Part shown: positions 38,401 to 48,700 of the stretch, in pieces
Layout of the letters: each line of letters starts with the position of its first letter
Position numbering within the stretch: the first letter of the stretch is position 1
From: Papilionanthe hookeriana x Papilionanthe teres
Taxonomy: Eukaryota; Streptophyta; Magnoliopsida; Asparagales; Orchidaceae
Assembly: GCA_022702705.1 (NCBI GenBank)
Contig: CM040433.1
Location: 17,864,682 to 17,928,681, forward strand
DNA length: 64,000 bases
Direction: 5' to 3'
Made by a program: the position numbers and the translations under genes
The notes under the pieces: generated by a model
Databases searched by the model: none
The model's input: the letters and a program-made list of their open reading frames with translations, nothing else
What the model was told of the DNA's origin: nothing

Positions 38401-41400
38401 TTATATCCTGAAGAGATTCTAAACTTAGAATATATTTTGTGAATAGATCTTAACTTATGAAGGAGGATCATCAACCAACTTTGTAGGGGTAGAATTTGAG
38501 CTTCTGGTGAAAAATGTTGAGCTTGATATTTGGAAGTCTATAGCTAGGCATGTGCCTTAAAATATTTTGCAAATTTATGTCTATAAATCTGATAGGAGTA
38601 ATGTAATGAGATGTTTTCAAATTCCATCCAATGGCAATACTTTCATGACAGGGCTCAATTCACGCCTCATAAAAATGGGACATAATATTCAATTTCACTT
38701 GAACTCTGGCTATAAAAGGGGAAGAAAGGTGAACTATTGTAGCATCCACTTGCAAACTTCTTTCAAATATAGGCTAAAAAATTAAATTAGATTGGTTGAA
38801 ATAATGCAGATGAAGTCAATGAAATAAGATCTAAATAAGAGTTACAAGGGAGTTCGACAGAGAAATCAAAGTGAGAACCATTTTTACAATCACCAGCAAT
38901 TGTTGCATGTCATGAGAAATGATTGATGTATGATGTTTCTGAGGAAAATCTTAAGATATATGATGAGGATCAATAAGCTCAATGGAATAGCCAATTGTTT
39001 GATGTAAATTAGACATGATTTTACACATTACCTCTAAGCTTGGATGACCCATATAAAATTTACCAATAACTGAGAGGGACGGTAATCTATCAGGTGAAAA
39101 TATCTCTTCTTTAGCGAGGATAAGATTGGGTTTTCCTTAATAACATGAATGCTCTTTTTGCTGTTATATTACCGAAACTCAATATAAATTAATGAATATT
39201 GATGGATGGTGATGGGTAAAAGCCAACAACAATTGAACCCCGACCAACATTAGCGAATGAGCATGAAGGATGTGTAGGTGTTGCAGAAAGCATTGAAGAT
39301 TGTTGGAAAGGAAGAGCCATAGGATAGTCAAAGGCCTTCTAGATAGGAGGTGGTGGTCTCATAGTGGAATTTAGCAAAACCCTGGAGTACTCATCTAGGA
39401 AATGCATATGTATGAGATGGAAACCAAAGAATTCAGGATGGTAGAATAATCCCCATTTGGGACTAATGGAAGAGGAATTAGCAAAAAGACAAATAACGGA
39501 TAGGGAAAAAATCTATCATTGATGAAAAACAGATGAAAAACAGATGAAAAACAGAAGATAACAAAGCAAGTATTGTCTTAGGTGATAGAAAAATGAAGAG
39601 TGCATGAGGCGTTGACGTCATGAGGAGTCAATGTTAGAGATAGCTAGCATTATACAACCAGGCACTAAAATGCGATGCGCGAGAAGGAAAACCCATTGAA
39701 CTCAAGCCTACAACCGTTACCTTGTACGCACGCACTAAAGGGGAGATCTATATGATTGCATAGAAGTATCACATTCGGCTGACAGTAAGTGGTGTAGGGA
39801 GCAATATCTTATTGTGGGAGATTTACGAGAGAGCTCCAGTTTAAGAATAATAAATCTAAACGTTCATATTGACCTTGTTCATTAAACTATTAGTGGATAT
39901 GAAATTTTGCCAACTACTGCGATGGATATTGAAGCAACCTTATACAATGAACTATCAAACATTTTCTTTCAACCAAGTAATTTAATGAATTCAAATTTTT
40001 TCCAGCCAAGCAGAATTAATATAGAGCTTACAATCCTCATATGGTTTCATCTGTCAGCAGTTTTCTCAGTTGCTCGAATACTCTATGACTAATATTTACT
40101 GGATTTTATCTTTCTACCAAGTCCTTATATGTTCTATGCTTCAATGCCTTTTTTGTTACGTCATCTTCTTCTTCTTATGAATTTTTTACCATGTAACTTC
40201 TTCTTTGCTATTGCATCTCTTTTATTGTTATTATTTATTTTTTTATTCTTGTAGCTTATATACAAGTCTTACAAGTCCTCTGCCTAAATGATTTCCATGA
40301 CTTCCTTTTGAATGTTTTCTTGCTCAACGATTGGTCCTCCTGTGACTTTCTGTTTGGTGGCCTTTTCTTATGACTTTTATAGTTCAACTATTGAGTCATT
40401 AGCGGTTTCTTAGTTATGGGATCCTTCTTTGACCGAGTATTTTCCTTTAAGATTAATTAGGAACATTTTTTATTTAGCTTTCTCAACAGAAGTAGCTGTT
40501 TGAGGAATGCCAAAAAATACTTGACTTGTTAGAGCTAATATTTCTTCATGCAGCATTCAATTTCATACTCAAATGAGAGTGTTGAATTGTTTCATTAGTG
40601 TTATCTTCTTCTACAAATGAGATTTTTTTTTAGTTGCTTCTATATTTATTATTTATTGCCTTTAAAGAGCATTTGAATTTAATCAAATTTGATAGATTTT
40701 TGTTTTCAATTTGTGCTTAAATTTTAGGCCCTAACGTGGCTTCTGTGGTCTTTAATTTCTTATAAATGTTCCTAAACGAGGCCGTTTGAATTTGATTTAA
40801 TTTTATTTTGGATGTTTTTATTTTCATTAAAAATAATAAAGACTTGTTAAAACTTCAAGAGTTTGCAACCAATGAATTTGTATGCTTGTTACTTGCTTTT
40901 TGGCTTCTCGTACTACATTTGCACTGGCAACCGTACAACTTAGGATGTCCAAAATAGTTTCTCTGCAGAATAATCCGTTAAATGATACATTTTTAGTTTA
41001 AGTTTCAATGGAAAATTTGTCTTCAGCTTCGTACACATGACCGAACGGTTTAGAACTTTGACACTTTTTCTGTGCAATGGTGGAGAATACACTTAAAATT
41101 AAAGGCTGATGTTTTTACCCCCAAAAATAAGGTGTGGAACTTGGAATTTTTCTAGCTCCCTTCAATACATCACACGCTTAAGATGCATGATGCTAGAGCT
41201 ACCTTTTGTTAGAATCAGCTAGCAGCTCTCTGCTATTGTTGCTTACTCTCCTTTCTTTGGAGTAATGAATTTGGTTTTTTCCTTGAAAAAAAAATACATG
41301 ATGCTTGCGCCAAGTTGCACATGATAATTCCATTTTATCAAACAAATATCAGAATATTTATAGTTTTACATCGTTTATAGTGCAAACCTTTTTACGATGT

Positions 41401-42033
41401 TCACTTGACTAAAAAAAATGAAGGTTCCCCATGAAACCACGAATGCCTGATTTTCAGTTTGGTTTTCTCCTACATAGAAATATAGGAGGAACTTTGATTC
41501 TCATAACTAGCAAATCACTCTATGCAAACGTAATGCTTGAAAGAAAAAGTCAGGGGGAATAGTTTAATTTAAGTCTATTCCAAAAATATGAGCACACCAA
41601 AATATAAGTAAGATGGCAAATCTAAATGGGAAAAGTTAGTTTGTTAGATTAAGAATTAATTTATTGAATATCGTATGTACTAAGTACTAACTTTTTTTCT
41701 TAAGAATCAATACAAATTTACTTGGGCTTGAAATGATTATTTTGTTGAATATTTTCAACTGCCCTTTCTTAGAAAAAATATTATTTTGTTACTTAAAATA
41801 TTTGATAAGAATAAATTAATATTTTTCTAAGTAATAATAAATCACTAATAATTTTTATCTATGAATGAGTTGAAATATATGTAGCAATGACACTTCTAAA
41901 ATGTTTTGTACTTTTGTCTGACACTTATCTGATACAAATATGCTCACACCAAAATATACCTACATTGTCTCTAAATTAAGAGTATGACAACAGTTAATAA
42001 AAAAGGAAAAAATTAGGTTCTATCGTTTGTGTA

Positions 42034-42092
<59 letters not shown>

Positions 42093-42660
42093 AAGCCTAG
42101 AGGCCATATTCATTAAGATAAAAAGGGGTTATAAAACAAGTAGTATGAGAGAGCCAATGATGGAGCTCACTCATGCAGAAACAAAGAGTAAAAGGCTCGA
42201 ACAAGAAATACGAAAGATAGGAAGTAAAACATGCAACTTAAAACATTCTCGGTGGACGAAGTCTCCATGGCCTTACTCTTCCATGGGTTCTCGTAGCGCG
42301 TTCAATAATCAAACTCGGAGAGATTCTCCATTACTGGGAGAGACCAGGGTGTCATCCATAATATTCCCAGTAGCATAGTACTCCAGGCGCTTCTTCTTCC
42401 GCCGGGAGGTGTACACTGCCACTCATCCACCGAAGGGTGAGCCATCCGAAGGTTCTTTGCAGGTGGTTGGTTCCAATACTTGAGATTCTCTACCCCTCGA
42501 GCGTGGTAGAACAACCGAGGTCGTTATTAGCCAGTAGATTTTCCTCAGTAGGAGCAGACACCTTTTCCGTCGTCAGATTATGAGTGTTTGTTTCTTCCAT
42601 GTCTTCAGATTTGTCAAGTTGGGAGTCCGAACTCCATCGCAGTAGTAGCTAAATTGATAG

Positions 42661-42720
<60 letters not shown>

Positions 42721-45700
42721 GGCGTCTTCCTCGCCGTCTCTCGGCTCTGCTAGGGTTTCGCCTCATGGCGAACCCTAGCAACCGTAACCGCATTTTCTTC
42801 GCATCGACCTCTGTCTCTGGCGTCGTCCCTGTCATCGTCGTCGTCGTTCTTCACTGCCAACTGAACGACGAGTGTTTCGCAGTGCTCGCTCCCCGGGTCG
42901 CAGCGTCTGCGTCTGTTGATAGTCTCTTCTATCGTTCTTCAGCCGACAGAATGACGCGTGCTTCGCCTGTGATTCTTCGGCCTCGTCGTTTCCTGCACAA
43001 CGACTTCCATTGCCATCGGGTCCAACTTCGCACTCTGGGAGCTCGGCTCCTCGGCTCTGTGCGAGAAGAAGGGCTCTAGCGTCTTCGGCTACCGTGCTTG
43101 AAGCGAAGCCCGCTTCTGCGTTCGTTGTCTCGCGTCCCAGCGCTGATCTTCTGCTCGCAGCAAAATTTGCTGATTAAAGGGGCCGCTCGATCTGCGACTG
43201 TGATTTTCCTTCTTGGTTTGTGTCTGTCGTCATGGCAGCTAAGGCGTCTTATGCTGGAGCTGTGGGCAGCAATTCCCACAAAAACTTTGATCATATCTTT
43301 TTTCCACAAGACTTTCATGACACTACGGCTGGAAAAAGGCAGGGTGCTTTTATCAGGCCGATAGGTGTTAAAGATGGGAAACCTGCTGTTATCTTCACCG
43401 CCCATGAAATGAAGGTTCTCTCTGATAATATTAAATGCACTTTAGTGGAGAAATTCCAATTTGGTCGCCCCAAGATGGATTTAGTTAGAAAATTTTTTTA
43501 GAATCTGAAGCTCATTGGAGCATAGAAGTTAAGAGTTTTGAATAGCAGACACTTACTTATTAGAATACAAAAGGAAGAAGATTATGCTAGAATCTTTGTT
43601 CAACAATCTGTTGTGGTTGCTGGCACTTATATGAAGCTTATTAAATGAACTCATAATTTTGACTCATCTAAGGAACCTCCTTAGATGGGGAAGTACAGAG
43701 ATAATAAGGAGGATCTACATTTGATTTTTATTGATTTATAAAAAGCTTACGATAAGATTCCTATAGATGTTCTTTGGAGAGTCCTTGAGAAGAAAGGTGT
43801 TGATATGACTTATATTCAAGTCATTAAAGATATGTATGCTAGAGCTGTTACATGTGTTCGAACTGAAGAAGGATTGACCAAATATTTTACTATTTTTGTT
43901 GGTTTACATCAAGGATCGACTTTAAGCCCATATATTTTTGCTTTATTTATGAATGTTCTTACTGGGCATTTACAAGAGGATGTACCTTGGTGTATGCTTT
44001 TTGCTGATGATATCCTCCTTGTGGATAAGACGAGAAAAAGTCTAGGAAAAACTTGAATTATGGAGGTCTACACTGGAGTCTAAAGGTCTTCGTTTGAGTA
44101 GAACTAAAACTGAATACATGGAATGTAATTTTAGTTATAGTAGGTTTAGTGACAGAAGTGTAATTTTGGGTGATCAAATTATTAAAAGGTGTGACGATTT
44201 AAATATCTCGGGTCCATTGTTCAAAGCGATGGTGATATAGAGGGGGATGTTAATAGTAGAATTCAGTTTGGTTGGTTGAAGTGGAGGAATGCGTCTGACC
44301 TTTTGTGTGATAGAAAAGTACCGCTTAGGCTGAAAGGAAAATTTTATAAGATGGTGGCGAGACCTTCAATGCTCTATGGTGCTGAATGTTGGCCTTTAAA
44401 AGAGAAGCATAATGTTAAGTTAAGTGTTGCCGAGATGAGAATGATTAGGTGAATGAGTGGCTTTACACTTAGAGATAAAATGCGAAATGAATATATCCGT
44501 AATAGGGTCGGTGTTGCACCAGTGACGAATAAAATTAGAGAAAGTCTCCTTAGATGGTTTGGTCACATTAAATGTCGATCACCTGATGATCCGATTAGGA
44601 GAGTAGATGCTTTAAATACAACTTATGTTAAGAAAGGCAGAGGTAGACCTAGGAAAACTTGGGCTTATTGCATAAAAAATGATCTTAATTTATTAGAATT
44701 AAACGAAAATTTGACACTAAATAGGACGCAATGGAGAAAAAGATTCATGTAGCCGACCCCACTTAGTGGGATTAAGACTTTATTGTTGTTATTGTTGTTG
44801 TAAGGAACCTCCTATCGTTCCTATGTGGTTCAAACTTCCGGGACTCTCCTTACATTTGTACAATCCACGTGCTTTGTATAACATAAGTCAAACTCTTGGT
44901 ACTCCTCTCAGAGTTGATTCACCTACTTTTGATAGGGTCTCACCAGGTGGTGTCAGTGTTCAGGTGGAGAGGGATTTCACTCTTCCAGATGTGGATCGAG
45001 TTTGGATCACAGATGGTGCGGATGGGTTTTGGCAGGAGGCTGTGGTGGAGAACAGGTCTCTCTTTTGCTAGCATTGTAAAATGTTCAGGCACATTAAGGA
45101 TACGTAATATAGACTGCATCCTCCCTCAAGAAAAAAGATTTTGGGCCTTTTGCTGTTGTTGGGATTTCCCATCAAAGAGTCGATGCTACCCTGGCTTAAG
45201 AGAATAGGGTAGCATCTGATGCTGATAACAGTTTAAACTCAGCTGACAAGGCTATCGGGGAAACTCTCGACTAGGTTGTACAAATTGTCACTCCGGTGAC
45301 TATCGTAGTTCTCGAACAAGCTGGAAGTGTGGCCTTCCTCCTGTGGCGCGCCGTCCAAGGGGCTACTTTAGCCGTCGACTCTAACAGATACATCCAAACA
45401 TTCAGCAAAAAAAGAAGAAATCATCAACCCAATGTTGAACCCACCGGTATGAATCAGCAGGATCAGTCAACGGAAGAGGAAGAGACAGAAGAAGAAGTAG
45501 AAGAAGAAGATGATGGAGAAGATTGACAGGTTTATAATTGTCGATGGAAGAAGAAGCCTGGAGATACACTTCTAGTTGATGATATCTTGGTTACTCAGGG
45601 CAATGGAGTAGCATTAAAGAGCTTACTTTATGGATCACCAAGAAACAGAGCAAGAGTATCACGATCTCATTCTTAGACATTGTTTGTGCTCTTTTTCTGT

Positions 45701-48700
45701 TCTGATTTTTTGGGTCTTTTTGTTAGCATTGTATCGTAGGGGTAGGGCTCCATTTATTGGGCCCTCTCCTCAAGCTTCTGTAACTGTTTTTATTTCAATA
45801 AAATAGGCCCTAGGGATATATCTATATATATATATATATATATATATCTATATATATATATATATATATATGATTTTAATTGTCAAATGAGTAAGAAAAG
45901 AGAAAAATTTTGAGAAAAACAAAATTCGTATGCATTCAAGTTTATTCTTGTTGTATGTATTCCTATCAAACTGTTAGAAAATGTCTGCTTGTATACTTTT
46001 GTACTTCTGCAATGTATAAAAGTCAATTTTAATTTTATCGGTTTGAAACAGAAATGGTAATTTGTCAAATTTGAAAATGTTAATGTTTCATTTATCAAGA
46101 CCATGAACCTTTTTTATTTTAAGCGCTTGAAACTATGATGTTCACACCATCAGGGTTGTACTCTTCTGCTGGTTCGATAAAGTTTGTCTTGTAGGTATTG
46201 ATGCTAAGTAAGATGGAAAATCTAAATGGGAAAAGTTAGTTTGGTAGATTAAGAATTAATTTATTGAATATCGTATATACTAAGTACTAAATTTTTTTCT
46301 TAAGAATCAATACAAATTTACTTGGGCTTGAAATGATTGTTTTGTTGAATATTTTCAACTGCCCTTTCTTTGAAAAAAATATTATTTTGTTACTTAAAAT
46401 ATTTGATAAGAATAAATTAATATTTTTTTAAGTAATAATAAATCACTAACAATTTTTGTCTATGAATGAGTTGAAATATATGTACCAATGACACTTCTAA
46501 AATGTTTTGTACTTGTGTCTGACACTTATCTGATACAAATATGCTCCGGCATTTATTCGACATTACAAAATGTGTGATTTTTTGGCCTGAACACAGCTGA
46601 GTCACGTTTGGACATACCGTCGGACATGAGCTCAACACAACTTGGTAAGAAACAGGACAAGAGAAGTTGAAAATTATAAATAAATGTATAGTTCTAATTA
46701 TACTTCATAGTTGAAGCTGCATCCTCTCCCGTTATGTCAAATATCCCGCTAACATTCATCAAAATTAAGCATCAATTGTGCATCTAATGTTTTTCGAAGT
46801 CGAGCATCAGTAGTTCTATCTTTATTTGTCGAAGCGGAGCGTTATATATCCAACCTGCATTTATTGAATCTGAGCATTGTAGTTCTGTTTTGTTCCTTGA
46901 AGCCAAACTTGCATTTACTAAAGCGGATGTCGTAAGCTTACTGTCATAATTTAAGTTGGAGTCAAACCTATTGGTTGAAGACGATCCAAATACCATGTGA
47001 ACTTTACAATGCATGCATTGAAGCTTCTATTCGTCAAAGTTAAGTGGTGTCGAACCTTCCCTAGTTTATTAAACAAGGTGAAGTCACGAGTTATTTTAAA
47101 TTTTATTTTGGAAGAATTCTTTTGAAACATATTATATATTTAATTTTGAAAATTAATTTTTTTGAGGTTTCATAATACAAGCTAAATTTATACGGTTAAA
47201 TTTTATTCTTATCTACTCTTTTGTGATGTATTTAATAGAGAATAGTGAAAAAAATATATTTTATATTAATAACTAATTAAATATTAAAAAATAATTCATG
47301 GCATGTCATGTCTTATTTTTTTCATTTATGCCATGTAGCCTTATAGTGTCGTGCCCGTGCTTCATGGGTTAAAATAAAAAATTATTATATGTGAAATTTT
47401 CTCAAAAGCAATGCAAATTAAATGAGATATACAACAACAATAACAACAAAGCCTTAATCCTATTACGTGGGGTCGGCTACATGAATCCTTTTTCTCCATT
47501 GCGTTCTATTTAGTGTCATATTCTCATTTAGTTCTAATAAATTAAGATTATTTTTTACACAATTAGCCCAAGTCTTCCTAGGTCTACCTCTGCCTTTCTT
47601 AACATAAGTCGACTCCAAACCATCTATTTTCTTAATCGGATCATCAGATGGCCGACGTTGAATATGACCAAACCATCTAAGACGACTATCTCTAATTTTG
47701 TCCGCCACTAGAGCTACACCAACCCTATCACGGATATAATCATTTTGCATTTTATCTCTAAATGTAAAGCCACTCATCTACCTAATCATTCTCATCTCGG
47801 CAACACTTAACTTAGTATTATGCTTCTCTTTTGAAGGCCAACATTCAGCACCATAGAGCATTGTAGGTCTCACTACCATCTTATAAAATTTTCCTTTCAG
47901 TATAATTGATACTTTTCTATCACACAAAAGGCCCGAAGCATTCCTCCACTTCAACCAACAAACTTGAATTTTACTATTAACATCCCCATCTATATCACCA
48001 TCGCTTTGAATAATAGAACCGAGATATTTAAATTGTTCACATCTTTTAATAATTTGATCACCCAAAGTTACACTTCTATCACTAGAGCTACTACTAATAC
48101 TAAAATTACATTCCATGTATTCAGTTTTAGTTCTACTCAAATGAAGGCCTTTAGACTCAAGTGTAGACCTCCATAATTCAAGTCTTCTTGGGCTTTTTCT
48201 CTCGTTTTATCCATGAGAAGGATATCATCAGCAAAAAGCATACACCAAGGTAATCCTCCTGTAAAAGACCAGTAAGACCATTCAATATTAAAGCAAAAAG
48301 ATGTGGGCTTAAAGCCGATCCTTGATGTAATCCAACAGAAATCGGGAAATATTTGGTCAATCCTCCTTCATTTCGAACACAAGTAAGAGCTCTAGTATAT
48401 ATATATTTAGTGACTTGAATATAAGTCATATCAACATCTTTTTTTCTCAAAAACTCTCAAAAGGATATCTCTTGGAACCTTATCGTAAGCTTTTTCTAAA
48501 TCAATAAAAATCAAATGTAGCAAATTAAATGAGATATAAAGTTAAAAAATGTATTTTATTAAAAAAAAGTTAAATTGTTTTAAAAGTTAGAAGTATCTAA
48601 AAATAAACACTATTTCTGTTAGTGTCATTATACTTTTATGTGGGCATCTTTGAGCTCTATTGAATTATGTGCAAGTTCTAGTACTTATTTATCACATGTT

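Larger units (their letters stand above)
34076..41604. other. AT-rich part of the 22.7-kb intron, no intact gene
   Basis: No confident coding region on either strand. It contains a diverged direct repeat pair (about 35,265-35,825 and 40,438-40,955), a GC-richer block at 37,330-38,345 and a short triplication of GATGAAAAACA at about 39,519-39,556. Old, unrecognisable transposon remnants are likely. Confidence 0.6.
42719..45813 (+). mobile_element. L1-type LINE derivative with ORF1 only, interrupted by an RTE LINE
   Basis: A GC-richer 5' leader (42,719-43,231) precedes an ORF1 typical of plant L1 elements (43,232-43,669, continuing at 44,814-45,523). A 3' end with AATAAA at about 45,798 follows only about 290 bases after ORF1. 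No endonuclease or RT of its own is present. (TA)n tracts border both sides, so target duplications cannot be read. Confidence 0.75.

Noticed and set aside
38900..39250. Minus-strand copia pre-integrase-like words (HPSLEVMCK)
   Set aside because: Too short and too broken to separate from chance; no zinc knuckle or catalytic motif nearby.
42765..43405. Open frames on both strands in the LINE leader
   Set aside because: GC-rich 5' leader; the real ORF1 start is at 43,232 by DUF4283 homology.
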